A stretch of 64,000 nt of DNA. It comes from Phreatobacter sp. (lineage in GTDB: Bacteria; Pseudomonadota; Alphaproteobacteria; Rhizobiales; Phreatobacteraceae). The notes beneath the pieces are model-generated. The model made no database searches and was not told where the DNA came from. It saw nothing but the letters and a program-made list of their open reading frames with translations. Both the position numbers and the translations under genes were made by a program. Location of the stretch: assembly GCF_022843985.1 (NCBI RefSeq), contig NZ_JALHMP010000014.1:48606-112605 (forward strand), read 5' to 3'. Each line of letters starts with the position of its first letter. Position 1 is the first letter of the stretch. This document shows, piece after piece, positions 26,244 to 35,556 of this stretch.

Positions 26244-26270
26244 ACCTCTCCCCGCCGCCGGGGAGAGGTG
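26244..26270. repeat. Short palindromic repeat (CCTCTCCCC/GGGGAGAGG)
   Basis: A perfect 9-bp inverted repeat around a 6-bp GC loop in the gap between proB and the BMP binding-protein gene. It resembles the arms of the larger element at 40399-40554, so it may be a remnant of the same repeat family or a weak terminator for the leftward gene. Confidence 0.55.
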
Positions 26271-26296
26271 AAGGGGGAGACGCCGCCCGTGCCCGC

Positions 26297-27391
26297 TCAG
26301 TTGCCGGTCGGCACCCGCTCCTCGATGCCGCGGATGTAGAAGTTCATGCCGAGGATCTGCTGGTCGGTCAGGACCCCGTTGCCGCCGCACTCCACCGTCT
26401 GGCCGTCCTGGCGCACGACCGGGCACCGGAAGGGATGCAGCGTGCCGGCCTTGATGGCGGCCTCGGTGGCCTCCGCCATGGCCTTCACGTCGGGCGGCAT
26501 GTTCGTGTAGGGGGCCATCTGGACCATGCCGGTGTTCAACCCGCCCCAGACGTCGCCGGAGGCCCAATTGCCATCCAGCATGGCCTGGACCCGCTGGACG
26601 TAATAGGGGCCCCAGTCGGCGATGATCGCGGTGAGCTGCGCCTTGCCACCGAAACGGATCATGTTGGAGTTCTGGCCGAAGGCGAAGATGCCGCGCTGTT
26701 CGGCGATCTGCATGGCGGCAGGGGAATCGGTGTGCTGGGCGATGATGTCGGCGCCCTGGTCGGCGAGCGCCCGCGCGGCATCGGCCTCCCGGCCCGGATC
26801 GAACCAGGCATTGGCCCAGACGATGCGGATCTTCATGTCGGGGCGGACCGACTGGGCGCCGAGCATGAAGGAGTTGATGCCGGAGAGCACTTCGGGGATC
26901 GGGAAGGCGCCGATATAGCCGATCGTGCCGGTCTTCGACATGCGCGCGGCGATCTGGCCGAGAATGTAGCGGCCCTCGTAGAAACGGCCGGCATAGGTGG
27001 CGAGGTTGGCGGCGCGCTTGAAACCGGTGGCGTGCTCGAAGCGGACATTGGGATGGCGGCGGGCGACGCGCTCGGTCGGGTCCATGAAGCCGAAGGATGT
27101 GGTGAAGATCAGCCGGTGGCCAGTGCGGGCGAGCTGCTCGATGACACGCTCGGCGTCGGCACTGGCCACACGCTCGACGAAGGTGGTCTCGACCCTGTTG
27201 CCGAAATGGCGTTCCACCGCCTGGCGGCCGATGTCGTGCTGATAGGTCCAGCCGTGGTCGCCGACCGGACCGACATAGACGAAGCCGATCTTCAGCCGCT
27301 CCTGGGCCATGGCGATGCCGGCGCTGAAGGTGGCGCCGATGGCGGCAAGTGCGACTGCGAACAAGGTCCTGCGATTGATCCGTCGATGCAT
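26297..27391 (-). CDS. BMP-family ABC transporter substrate-binding protein
   Basis: A 364-residue periplasmic protein with signal peptide (about 1-29, ending AMA-QE) and the basic membrane protein (BMP/PnrA) fold: IGFVYVGPVGDHGWTYQHDIGR, and FALGQNS-like IFAFGQNSNMI. BMP proteins usually bind nucleosides or related bases. No ABC permease or ATPase genes flank it, so its transporter is encoded elsewhere. The start at 27391 was chosen to give the normal signal peptide. Confidence 0.92.
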   Translation of the reverse strand: MHRRINRRTLFAVALAAIGATFSAGIAMAQERLKIGFVYVGPVGDHGWTYQHDIGRQAVERHFGNRVETTFVERVASADAERVIEQLARTGHRLIFTTSFGFMDPTERVARRHPNVRFEHATGFKRAANLATYAGRFYEGRYILGQIAARMSKTGTIGYIGAFPIPEVLSGINSFMLGAQSVRPDMKIRIVWANAWFDPGREADAARALADQGADIIAQHTDSPAAMQIAEQRGIFAFGQNSNMIRFGGKAQLTAIIADWGPYYVQRVQAMLDGNWASGDVWGGLNTGMVQMAPYTNMPPDVKAMAEATEAAIKAGTLHPFRCPVVRQDGQTVECGGNGVLTDQQILGMNFYIRGIEERVPTGN

Positions 27392-27509
27392 GAAGACGCC
27401 CCTTGCGACCATGGCCCATGCGGCCGTGAAAAATGAATGGTGACGCGGCCTGTTGCAGCGATCAAGCCTTTCGGGCGACATGCGACGAAACGGCTCGCGG
27501 ACTCACGCC

Positions 27510-28310
27510 ATGACTCTTTCGGCCAGCCCTGCAGACCCGCCCAGGCCCGACCGGTTCAAAGACCGGATCCGGGCTCTCTATGAAGACGAGACCGCGCAGG
27601 CCCAGCGCTTCCGCTACGGTCTCCTGGCCTTCGACGTGACCACCATCGCCTTCGTCGTGGCCACCAGTTTCCTGCCGCGCCAGGCCGCCATCGAGGTGAT
27701 CGATTTCGTCATCGGCCTCGCCCTGCTGACTGATTTCAGCGCCAGACTGTGGATCGCCCGCCGGCCCTGGCGCGAGCTGTCCCACCCGCTGACCTGGGCC
27801 GACCTGATCGCCATCGTCTCCTTCCTCGCGCCGATCGTCGGCGAGGGCGGCGGCTTCCTGCGGGTGCTGCGGACGCTGCGCCTGATGCGGACCTACCAGC
27901 TGGTCAAGCAGCTGCGCGGCGACAGTGCCTTCTTCCGCAAGAACCAGGAGATCATCTTCGCGGCGACCAACCTCTGCGTCTTCATCTTCGTCATGACCGG
28001 CATCGTCTACGAGACGCAGCACCGGACCAACCCTGGCATCGCCAATTATGTGGACGCGCTCTATTTCACCGTCACCTCGCTGACGACTACAGGCTATGGC
28101 GACATCACCCTGCCGGGCACGACCGGGCGGCTGATCTCCGTGCTGATCATGATCTTCGGCGTGACGCTGTTCCTGCGCCTCGCGCAGGTGCTGTTCCGGC
28201 CGACAAAGGTGCGCTTCCCCTGCCCCACCTGCGGCCTGCAGCGGCACGAACCCGATGCCGTCCACTGCAAGGCCTGCGGCACGGTGCTGAACATCCCGAA
28301 CGAGGATTGA
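27510..28310 (+). CDS. Voltage-gated-like potassium channel with C-terminal zinc ribbon
   Basis: A 266-residue six-helix ion channel. The S4-like segment carries spaced arginines (Arg118, 121, 124, 127), the selectivity filter is TTTGYGD at 192-198, and S6 follows. The C-terminal tail has CPTC (Cys238/241) and CKAC (Cys253/256), a probable rubredoxin-like zinc knuckle. It should conduct potassium across the inner membrane. The zinc ribbon may be a redox or metal-responsive gate; this is inference. An upstream in-frame ATG at 27480 is possible. Confidence 0.88.
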   Translation: MTLSASPADPPRPDRFKDRIRALYEDETAQAQRFRYGLLAFDVTTIAFVVATSFLPRQAAIEVIDFVIGLALLTDFSARLWIARRPWRELSHPLTWADLIAIVSFLAPIVGEGGGFLRVLRTLRLMRTYQLVKQLRGDSAFFRKNQEIIFAATNLCVFIFVMTGIVYETQHRTNPGIANYVDALYFTVTSLTTTGYGDITLPGTTGRLISVLIMIFGVTLFLRLAQVLFRPTKVRFPCPTCGLQRHEPDAVHCKACGTVLNIPNED

Positions 28311-28334
28311 TGGCGCCTTCGTGGCGCCCCCCTG

Positions 28335-28964
28335 TCAGCGGCGCTCGTTGAAATTGCCGCCGCCGGGCGGGCGGGTCATCTTGAACATCTGCTCGGAGCC
28401 GACATGGAAATACTGGTCGTAGCCGCCGCGCATGACCGGATGCATCCGACCCGTGTCGACGATCCCGTCCTTGATGAAATCGTCGTTGATATAGATGCCG
28501 ACGACCTGGCCGATCACCAGGTTGTAGCTGGTGACGCCTTCGAGCGAGGTCAGCGGCACGGTCTGAAGCCACTTGCATTCGAGCGCGGCGGGCGAGGCCT
28601 TGACCCGCGGCGCCTTGACATAGACCGAGGGCGCCGCCTCGATTCCGGCGAATTCCATCTCGTTCTCACCGCGTGGCAGCGGCGCCGAGGTGGCGTTCAT
28701 CGCGTCGCGCAGCTCCCAGGAGACGAAGGAGCAGGTGAACTCGCCGGTCTCCTCGGCGAAGGCCAGGGCATCCTTGCGGCCGCCCGACCCGAAACAGACC
28801 ATGTGCGGCTTGTCGGAAATGGCGTTGAAGAAGGAATAGGGCGAGCAATTGACCCGCCCGTCCTTGTCGATCGCGGTGATCCAGCCGATCGGACGCGGCG
28901 AGACAATGGCCTTGAAGGGATCGAAGGGCAGACCGTGATCGGCGGCGGTGACGTTGTAATGCAT
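28335..28964 (-). CDS. Flavin reductase-like domain protein
   Basis: A 209-residue FMN-binding split-barrel protein (flavin reductase-like): SPRPIGWITAIDKDGRVNCSPYSFFNAISDKPHMVCF is the family FMN-binding signature. Such proteins act as NAD(P)H:flavin oxidoreductases or FMN-dependent enzymes. Twelve bases separate it from the nitroreductase gene upstream, so the two flavoproteins form one operon. Confidence 0.92.
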   Translation of the reverse strand: MHYNVTAADHGLPFDPFKAIVSPRPIGWITAIDKDGRVNCSPYSFFNAISDKPHMVCFGSGGRKDALAFAEETGEFTCSFVSWELRDAMNATSAPLPRGENEMEFAGIEAAPSVYVKAPRVKASPAALECKWLQTVPLTSLEGVTSYNLVIGQVVGIYINDDFIKDGIVDTGRMHPVMRGGYDQYFHVGSEQMFKMTRPPGGGNFNERR

Positions 28965-28976
28965 GGTCCTCAGCCC

Positions 28977-29549
28977 TCAGAGATGGGAGACGATGGCGGC
29001 CATGTCCGGCCGCGGGCGGTCGTCCGCCTTCGCTGCCGGCATGCCGATATGGACGAAGCCGGCGATCTTCTCCTCCGGCGCCAGGCCCAGATGGTCGAGG
29101 ACGCGGCGGTCATAGGCCGGCCATTCGGTGACCCAGTTGCCACCGAAGCCGTGGGCCGTCGCCGCATGGAGCAGGTTGAGGCAGACGGCGCCGGCCGACA
29201 GGATCTGTTCCCATTCGGGGATCTTCGGATGCGGCGCGGCACGCGCCACCACGGCGATGCAGAGCGGCGCGCGGGTGAAGCGGCCGCGGTCGATCTCAAC
29301 TTTCTTGGCCTCGACCTCGGCATCGTCGGAACGGACGAGCCGCTCGAGCACCGCGCCGAGGGCCTCGCCGGCGGCACGGTCGATGACAATGAAACGCCAG
29401 GGCGCCAGCTTGCCGTGATCGGGCACCCGTGCCGCCATCGTCAGCATGGCATGCAGGGTCGCGGAATCCGGACCCGGCGCCTGCATCAGCGCGAAGGGCG
29501 TCGAACGGCGGGTCTTGAGGTGATCGACGAGAACGGTTTCAACGGGCAT
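28977..29549 (-). CDS. Nitroreductase family protein
   Basis: A 190-residue FMN-dependent nitroreductase: LKTRRSTPFALMQAPGP, AARVPDHGKLAPWRF (FMN-binding Arg/His region) and SAGAVCLNLLHAATAHGFGGNWVTEWP resemble the YdjA/NfnB-like group. The start MPVETV was preferred over an upstream in-frame ATG on length. Co-transcribed with the flavin reductase gene. Substrate unknown. Confidence 0.92.
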   Translation of the reverse strand: MPVETVLVDHLKTRRSTPFALMQAPGPDSATLHAMLTMAARVPDHGKLAPWRFIVIDRAAGEALGAVLERLVRSDDAEVEAKKVEIDRGRFTRAPLCIAVVARAAPHPKIPEWEQILSAGAVCLNLLHAATAHGFGGNWVTEWPAYDRRVLDHLGLAPEEKIAGFVHIGMPAAKADDRPRPDMAAIVSHL

Positions 29550-29708
29550 GCTGATCCTCGCGGGGGGCTCGCGGCTCCCAACTAGGCACATTCCCGGCTT
29601 TCGCCAAGGGGACAAAGCGCAGGACTTGACCGCGCGCCGGCCGCGGCCCTAGCTCCCGGAGCCCGGGCGCAGCAAAAAGGCCATAATCGGACGCGAGATG
29701 AAGGACGC

Positions 29709-30812
29709 ATGACCCTGGGCCCGAGATCCCTCCCCGCCATCATGGCCCGCGCCGCCGTAGGAGGCCTCGCGGCTGCCGGCGTTCTGGCCTTTGCCGGGGA
29801 CGCCGCGGCGCAGGGATTCGAGCGCCCGCCGCTGCCGCGCATCTCGGCCTCGCCCCATTCCGACCTGCCACCGATCGTCACCGAGCCGCAGCAGCGGCGG
29901 CGGCGACACATGCCGGGCGGCGCGGCGACACCCTTCTTCACCCTGCCCGACGGGGCAACGCCCTTCGCCCCGCAACTGGGCACCTCGCCCGCCCTGATCC
30001 CGACCATGCCCGGCCTGCCCGGCAGTCCCGGCCTGCCGCCGCAATTCGCCGACCGCACCGCGGTGGCACTCGACGCCCGCTTCCGCCAGGGCGGGCAATA
30101 TGTCCGCGACGGCCTGCACTGGCGCATCTTCGCCGACACGCCGGAGGCCAGCGGCGCCTTCGCGCTGGTTGCCGAATCGCGCGACCCGGCGCCGGTCTTC
30201 GCGCTGCGGCAGGGCACCTACATCCTGCATGTCGCCTTCGGGACCTTCGCCCAGACCCGCCGGCTGCGCATTGGCAGCGATCCTTATCGCGAGAGCATCG
30301 TCATCAATGCCGGGGCCGTCCGCCTCGTCGGCAAGGTCGGAGACAGCCAAATCCGCAATGCCCGGCTGTCCTTCGACATTTTCGCCGGTGGGCTGTTCGA
30401 GGGCGGCGAGCCGCGCCTGGTGCTCCGCCAGGCTCCGGCCGGCGATCTCATCGCGCTGCCCGAGGGCACCTATCACGTCGTGTCGATCTATGGCGACGCC
30501 AATGCCACGATCCGCGCCGACCTGCGCATCCGCGCCGGCCAGGTGACGGATGCGACGATCCAGCACCGGGCGGCCAATGTCAGCCTCAAGCTGGTGCAGC
30601 AGCGTCAGGGCGGCGAAGCCATCGGCAATGCCGCCTGGACAGTGCTCACCCCCGGCGGCGACGTCATCAAGGAATCGATCGGCGCCTTCCCCTCGATGGT
30701 GCTGCAGGAGGGCGAGTATCTCGCCATCGCCCGCCACGAGGGCCGCGTCTTCAACCGGCGCTTCAACGTCGAGGCTGGCAAGGATTTGAACGTCGAGGTC
30801 GTGGCACGCTGA
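29709..30812 (+). CDS. Conserved exported protein of unknown function
   Basis: A 367-residue protein with signal peptide (about 1-35, ending DAAAQG), a Pro-rich stretch (about 38-115) and then repeated beta-rich segments: the motif RQGTYILHVAFG, LPEGTYHVVSIYGDAN and LQEGEYLAIARHEGRVF recurs, each like a small immunoglobulin-type or carboxypeptidase-regulatory-like unit. No catalytic motif is visible. It is probably a periplasmic structural or surface protein. A 9-bp stem-loop (CTCTGGCCG/CGGCCAGAG) lies just after it. Confidence 0.75.
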   Translation: MTLGPRSLPAIMARAAVGGLAAAGVLAFAGDAAAQGFERPPLPRISASPHSDLPPIVTEPQQRRRRHMPGGAATPFFTLPDGATPFAPQLGTSPALIPTMPGLPGSPGLPPQFADRTAVALDARFRQGGQYVRDGLHWRIFADTPEASGAFALVAESRDPAPVFALRQGTYILHVAFGTFAQTRRLRIGSDPYRESIVINAGAVRLVGKVGDSQIRNARLSFDIFAGGLFEGGEPRLVLRQAPAGDLIALPEGTYHVVSIYGDANATIRADLRIRAGQVTDATIQHRAANVSLKLVQQRQGGEAIGNAAWTVLTPGGDVIKESIGAFPSMVLQEGEYLAIARHEGRVFNRRFNVEAGKDLNVEVVAR

Positions 30813-30864
30813 AGCTGGGCTCTGGCCGCGCTCGCGGTTATGCCGGCCAGAGCGGCGATCCCGG

Positions 30865-31833
30865 CTAGACCGACCTTTCCAATCGACGCTCCTTGCGCAA
30901 AGCCTTGTCCCGGTACATGGCCTGATCGGCATTCTGGGCGGTGACAGAAAGACCCGCCTCGGGGGTGCGCATCGCCATACCGATGGACGCTCGGATGCCT
31001 GCCGCTGCCAAGGCACCGCGGACCCGCTCCACGACCGCGCCGGCGCTCTTTGCGTCGCATTCGATGCAGAGGACCATGAACTCATCGCCGCCCGTGCGCG
31101 CGACGATGTCAATGCCGCGCACGGCCGCGGAGAGGGCCCGGGCTGCAGTGCGCAGGGCGTCGTCGCCGGCGGCATGACCGGCGAGATCGTTGATGCGTTT
31201 GAGGTCGTCAAGATCGACCGCGATGACGCAGGCCGGATGGCCATATCGCCGGCAGCGGCGCTCTTCGAACTCCAGAAACTCCACCCATCCCCGGCGATTG
31301 TAGAGGGACGTCAGTTCGTCACGCCGTGCTTGATCCACCGCCCGCTCCAGACGGCGGTCCACGTCCACGGCCTTGAGTTCGGCACGGAGAAGCTCGGAGA
31401 GCAGATCAGCGACAAGGCGGATGAACTCGACCTGATCCGTGAGTCCTGGTGATTGGGGCTGCGGATCGATCGCGCAAAGGGTACCGAACAAGACGCCGTC
31501 GGAGCTCACCAGGGGGAATCCGACATAAGCGCCGATCGGAATTTGCCGTCCGACTGGCGCTCCGGCATAGGCGTCAACCGCGCTGGACTCCGGGGCGATA
31601 TTCGGACCAAGTCCCTCCACCATCCGCGAACAGAAGGAGTCCGACCATTTCAGAACGGTGCCTTCTGAGAATCCGTAAGCCCGGTCTTCCGCCGTCAGGA
31701 CGACCCAGTTATCACCATCGACCCGGGTGACCATCCAGAGGCCCAACCCGAACCGCTCTTGCAGGAACTGCAAGGCGCGACGGGATGCGGAGGCAAAATT
31801 CCCAGTGGTGACGTCACTTGTTTGCATGACCAT
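30865..31833 (-). CDS. GAF-GGDEF diguanylate cyclase
   Basis: A 322-residue soluble protein. The first ~150 residues form a GAF-like sensor (FGTLCAIDPQPQSP typical), then a GGDEF domain with intact GGDEF at 248-252. An inhibitory I-site RGID (Arg239-Asp242) lies exactly five residues before it. It should make cyclic di-GMP and be product-inhibited. The GAF ligand is unknown; the gene is monocistronic. Confidence 0.93.
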   Translation of the reverse strand: MVMQTSDVTTGNFASASRRALQFLQERFGLGLWMVTRVDGDNWVVLTAEDRAYGFSEGTVLKWSDSFCSRMVEGLGPNIAPESSAVDAYAGAPVGRQIPIGAYVGFPLVSSDGVLFGTLCAIDPQPQSPGLTDQVEFIRLVADLLSELLRAELKAVDVDRRLERAVDQARRDELTSLYNRRGWVEFLEFEERRCRRYGHPACVIAVDLDDLKRINDLAGHAAGDDALRTAARALSAAVRGIDIVARTGGDEFMVLCIECDAKSAGAVVERVRGALAAAGIRASIGMAMRTPEAGLSVTAQNADQAMYRDKALRKERRLERSV

Positions 31834-32089
31834 ACCCGCGCTCCCAAGCCCCCAGTGGCATGGCAGGATTTCGGTAATTCCTCTCCGTCGCGAAACGAGG
31901 AAACTCGTGTCTCGACGAAACTGGCCCGCCTCATTTAGTGAACTGCCGTAGCGGCAGCAACGGACATGACGGTGCCACCTTCATGGCGGCCACCATCGTC
32001 AGGAGCGACACCTTTTACGTCCCCCGCGGGGCGGCCGGGTCGGCAGCTTCCGTTGGATGGCGCAGATCCCTGAGCAGTGGCTGACCGCC

Positions 32090-34060
32090 CTAAGCCGCCG
32101 CATGCGCCCGCCGCACGTCCGGCGGCGTCGCCTCGTCCCTCAGTTGCGCCACCAGCGCGTCGAGGCCGAGGGTCTCCTGCGCCTGACTGCCGAAGCGGCG
32201 GACCGAGACGGTGCGCTCGGCCGCCTCCTTCTTCCCGACGGCGAGAATGACCGGGATCTTCTGCAGCGAGTGCTCGCGCACCTTGTAGGAGATCTTCTCG
32301 TTGCGGAGGTCGGCATCGCCCCTGAGCCCCGCCTTGCGGCAGGCGGCCAGGACCTCGCGGGCATAGTCGTCAGCCTCCGAGGTGATCGGGCAGACGACGA
32401 CCTGTTTCGGCGCGAACCAGAACGGGAAAGCCCCGGCATAGTTCTCGATGAGGATGCCGATGAACCGCTCCATCGAGCCGCAGATGGCGCGGTGGACCAT
32501 GACCGGAGGCGTCTTCTCGCCGTCGGCGCCGATATAGAAGGCGCCGAAGCGATCCGGCAGGTTGAAATCGACCTGGGTGGTGCCGCACTGCCAGTCGCGA
32601 CCGATGGCGTCACGCAGCACATACTCGAATTTCGGCCCGTAAAAGGCGCCCTCGCCCGGATTGATGGCGGTCTTGATGCGGCCGCCCGACTGGTTGGCGA
32701 TCTTGGCCAGCACCTTCTCCATGACGCTCTCGGCGCGGTCCCACAGCGCATCGGCGCCGACGCGCTTCTCCGGCCGGGTGGAGAGCTTCACGACGATCTC
32801 GTCGAAGCCGAAATCGGCATAGGTGGTCAGGATCAGCTCGTTGATCCGGATGCATTCCGCCTCGAGCTGGGCATCGGTGCAGAAGACGTGGGCGTCGTCC
32901 TGGGTGAAGCCGCGCACGCGCATCAGGCCATGGAGCGCGCCGGAGGGTTCGTAGCGGTGAACTGCGCCAAATTCCGCAAGTTTCATAGGGAGATCACGGT
33001 AGGACTTCAGACCGTGCTTGAAGATCTGCACGTGGCCCGGGCAGTTCATCGGCTTGATGGCGAACCAGCGCTTGTCCTCGGCATCGTCGCCGGCCGACTG
33101 CGCCGTAAACATGTTTTCTCGGTACCAGCCCCAGTGGCCGGACGTCTCCCACAGCGACTTGTCGAGGAGCTGCGGCGCATTGACCTCGTCATAGCCGTGT
33201 TCGGCGAGGCGACGGCGCATATAGGCTACCAGGGTCTGGAACATCGACCAGCCCTTGGGGTGCCAGAACACGACACCGGGGCCCTCCTCCTGGAAGTGGA
33301 AGAGGTCCATCTCCCGGCCGAGGCGGCGATGGTCGCGCTTCTCGGCCTCCTCGAGCATGGTCAGATAGGTCTTCAGCTCCTCGTCGGTGCGGAAGGCTGT
33401 GGCATAGATGCGGGTCAGCATGGGATTGCTGGAATCGCCGCGCCAATAGGCCCCGGCGACCTTCATGAGCTTGAAGGAATTGCCGATCTGGCCGGTCGAG
33501 GCCATGTGCGGGCCGCGGCAGAGGTCGAACCAGCCGCCCTGGTCATAGAGCCTGATCTGCTGGTCGGCGGGAATAGCCTCGACCAGCTCGACCTTGAAGG
33601 CTTCGCCCTTGTCGCGGAAGATCTGCTTGGCCTCGTCGCGGGAGACGATGCGCTTGGTGAAGGGCCGGTTGGCCGCGATGATCTTGCGCATCTCGGCTTC
33701 GATCGCCGCGAAATCCTCCGGGGTGAAGGGCTCGTTGCGGAAGAAATCGTAATAGAAGCCGTTCTCGATGACCGGGCCGATGGTCACCTGGGTGCCCGGC
33801 CAGAGCTTCTGCACCGCCTCGGCCATGACGTGGGCAGCGTCATGGCGGATGAGCTCCAGCGCCTCGGGGCTGTCACGGGTGACGAATTCGATGCGCGCGT
33901 CGCCGCCGATCGGATCGGACAGATCCGTCACCACGCCGTCGAGCTTCACAGCGATCGACCGCTTGGCGAGCGAGGGGGCGATGGCTTTCGCGACATCGAG
34001 GCCGGTGACGCCGGCGTCATAGGCGCGCGCGGCGCCATCGGGGAAGGTCAGAACGGGCAT
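32090..34060 (-). CDS. thrS: Threonine-tRNA ligase
   Basis: A 656-residue class II synthetase: N-terminal TGS, editing domain with [11 protein letters not shown], catalytic core with NCPGHVQIF (zinc Cys and His region) and [15 protein letters not shown], then the anticodon-binding domain. Length and domain order are normal. It charges the tRNA-Thr of which one gene (UGU) lies at 12653-12727. Neighbours yidD and the NifU-like gene are common companions in this order. Confidence 0.97.
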   Translation of the reverse strand: MPVLTFPDGAARAYDAGVTGLDVAKAIAPSLAKRSIAVKLDGVVTDLSDPIGGDARIEFVTRDSPEALELIRHDAAHVMAEAVQKLWPGTQVTIGPVIENGFYYDFFRNEPFTPEDFAAIEAEMRKIIAANRPFTKRIVSRDEAKQIFRDKGEAFKVELVEAIPADQQIRLYDQGGWFDLCRGPHMASTGQIGNSFKLMKVAGAYWRGDSSNPMLTRIYATAFRTDEELKTYLTMLEEAEKRDHRRLGREMDLFHFQEEGPGVVFWHPKGWSMFQTLVAYMRRRLAEHGYDEVNAPQLLDKSLWETSGHWGWYRENMFTAQSAGDDAEDKRWFAIKPMNCPGHVQIFKHGLKSYRDLPMKLAEFGAVHRYEPSGALHGLMRVRGFTQDDAHVFCTDAQLEAECIRINELILTTYADFGFDEIVVKLSTRPEKRVGADALWDRAESVMEKVLAKIANQSGGRIKTAINPGEGAFYGPKFEYVLRDAIGRDWQCGTTQVDFNLPDRFGAFYIGADGEKTPPVMVHRAICGSMERFIGILIENYAGAFPFWFAPKQVVVCPITSEADDYAREVLAACRKAGLRGDADLRNEKISYKVREHSLQKIPVILAVGKKEAAERTVSVRRFGSQAQETLGLDALVAQLRDEATPPDVRRAHAAA

Positions 34061-34315
34061 ATCGGGTCTCTCCGCTCACTCCTGCCGACAGAGCAGGTAA
34101 GGGGCCGGTGATCAGGGTTTTGGCATGCCGGGCGGACTTGCCGTCACGGGGCGGCATCGGGCTGGCACGGAACGGGGATAGCCGAGCCGCGCCACGATTG
34201 CAAAGCGTTCTGTGCCAGAGCCGGTTCGGCGGTGAGCGGACCGACAGGCCGGTGCCGTGCAAGGAACAAGCCGGTGGAATGGCGTGTTGATACCGGCAAC
34301 ACGGAGACAAGGTCC

Positions 34316-34480
34316 ATGACACTTGGCACCATCCTGCTCATCGTCCTGATTGTCGCGCTGCTCGGCGGCTTCAGCGGCATCGGCGGCGGCCCCTTCTACG
34401 GCACCGGCTATTACGGCGGCGGCGGCATCGGCATCATTCTGCTGATCGTGCTGGTCCTCGTGCTCAGCGGCAGGCTCTAG
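34316..34480 (+). CDS. DUF3309 small membrane protein
   Basis: A 54-residue protein made of two hydrophobic helices (TILLIVLIVALLGGF and GIGIILLIVLVLVLSG) joined by a Gly/Tyr loop, the DUF3309 pattern. GGAGA/AAGG lies before the ATG. Function unknown; widespread in Rhizobiales, often linked to stress or envelope genes. It stands alone between thrS and yidD. Confidence 0.85.
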   Translation: MTLGTILLIVLIVALLGGFSGIGGGPFYGTGYYGGGGIGIILLIVLVLVLSGRL

Positions 34481-34508
34481 GCTGCCGCCGCGTCCGCCGA
34501 CGGGCCGG

Positions 34509-34883
34509 TCATGCATCCCCGCCGGGCCCGACCTTCTCGCAGACCGGGGCGCCCCGCCGCCACCGCCAGGCGCCATAGCGCCAGGGCAGGAACCAGCGGG
34601 CGCCGGCGGGCAAGGCGACGGGCGGGTTGTCGATGCCCGACGTGCCATAGGGATGACAGCGGCAGAGCCGCGCCAGACCCATCCAGCCGCCGGCCCAGAA
34701 GCCGTGGCGCATCATCGCCTCGTCCATATAGGCCGAACAGCTCGGCAGGTGCCGGCACCAGCGGCCGACGAGCATCGAGATGGACAGCTGATAGGCCCGC
34801 AGCAGGCCATGGCCGGCGAGCCGCGGCCAGCGTTGCGGCCGCCAGTCGTCGAAGAGGCGGTCGAGATCGCGATCCCGGCTCAT
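34509..34883 (-). CDS. yidD: Membrane protein insertion efficiency factor YidD
   Basis: A 124-residue YidD: LLRAYQLSISMLVGRWCRHLPSCSAYMDEAMMRHG with its conserved cysteines and CRCHPYG...GIDNPP are diagnostic. It helps membrane protein insertion with YidC. It overlaps the upstream scaffold gene by 4 bp and so is translationally coupled to it. Confidence 0.95.
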   Translation of the reverse strand: MSRDRDLDRLFDDWRPQRWPRLAGHGLLRAYQLSISMLVGRWCRHLPSCSAYMDEAMMRHGFWAGGWMGLARLCRCHPYGTSGIDNPPVALPAGARWFLPWRYGAWRWRRGAPVCEKVGPGGDA

Positions 34884-35329
34884 TCCGCCGCGGCGGTGGT
34901 ACGGGCATCCTCGGCGCGGGCGATGGCCTCGACCACGGCATCGAAGGTCAACAGGGTGGAGGCGTGGCGGGCCTTGAAGGCGCGCACCGGCTCAAGCACC
35001 GCGATATCGGCCCATTTGCCCGCGGGCGCCGGGCCGTTCTCGCGCAGCATGCGCCGCACCGTGTCGCGCAGATCGCGCAGTTCCGCCGTGGTCGACCCGA
35101 CCACATGACGCGCCATGAGCGAGGAGGAGGCCTGTCCCAGGGCGCAGGCCTTCACATCGTGGCCGAAATCGACCACCACATCGCCGGCGAGGGCGAGGTC
35201 GACCGTCACGGTCGAGCCGCAGAGTTTCGAATGGGCCGTGGCCGAACCTTGCGGCGAGGCGAGGCGGCCAAGCCGCGGAATGGTCGCTGCCAGTTCGAGA
35301 ATGCGCTTGTTATAGACGTCGTCCAGCAC
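34880..35329 (-). CDS. NifU/IscU-like iron-sulfur cluster scaffold protein
   Basis: A 149-residue protein of the IscU_N/SufU type. Two of the three usual cluster cysteines are visible, in SKLCGSTVTVDL (about residue 37) and DVKACALGQASSS (about 62). Where SufU-like proteins have a third cysteine before the C-terminal helix, this one reads RHASTLLTF, so the third ligand is absent or lies elsewhere. It likely serves in Fe-S assembly or in sulfur relay. Divergent from folE across a TetR-type palindrome. Confidence 0.85.
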   Translation of the reverse strand: MLDDVYNKRILELAATIPRLGRLASPQGSATAHSKLCGSTVTVDLALAGDVVVDFGHDVKACALGQASSSLMARHVVGSTTAELRDLRDTVRRMLRENGPAPAGKWADIAVLEPVRAFKARHASTLLTFDAVVEAIARAEDARTTAAAE

Positions 35330-35353
35330 GGCGGGCGCTCCAGGGGGGCCTAG

Positions 35354-35369
35354 ATGAACGGTCGTTCAT
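35354..35369. promoter_or_regulatory. TetR-type palindromic operator
   Basis: ATGAACGGTCGTTCAT: perfect 7-bp arms with a 2-bp centre, the shape of TetR/AcrR operators (TGAACG-NN-CGTTCA). It lies between the NifU-like gene and folE, 25 bp before the former. The regulator is not in the window. Confidence 0.6.
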
Positions 35370-35556
35370 GGCGCGTTCAGGCCTTCTCATCATATATGCG
35401 TCGCATCGAGGCATTAAAGCCCGGCGCGAGATCGGGTTATCGAAGGACGGCACCAGAGCGTGGCAATCTGTCGCATCCTGATCATGGTCGCGGATGTCCG
35501 ATCCAAGCGTTCTCAAGAGGCGCAGCAGGAAACGTTTCCACATTGGAGTTGAGTCC

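Noticed and set aside
31834..32089. Possible terminator CCCCGCGGGG after thrS
   Set aside because: Short palindrome without a T-run on the leftward strand; too weak to call.
32057..34111. 684-codon open frame on the + strand
   Set aside because: Antisense to thrS, which is certain; shadow composition.
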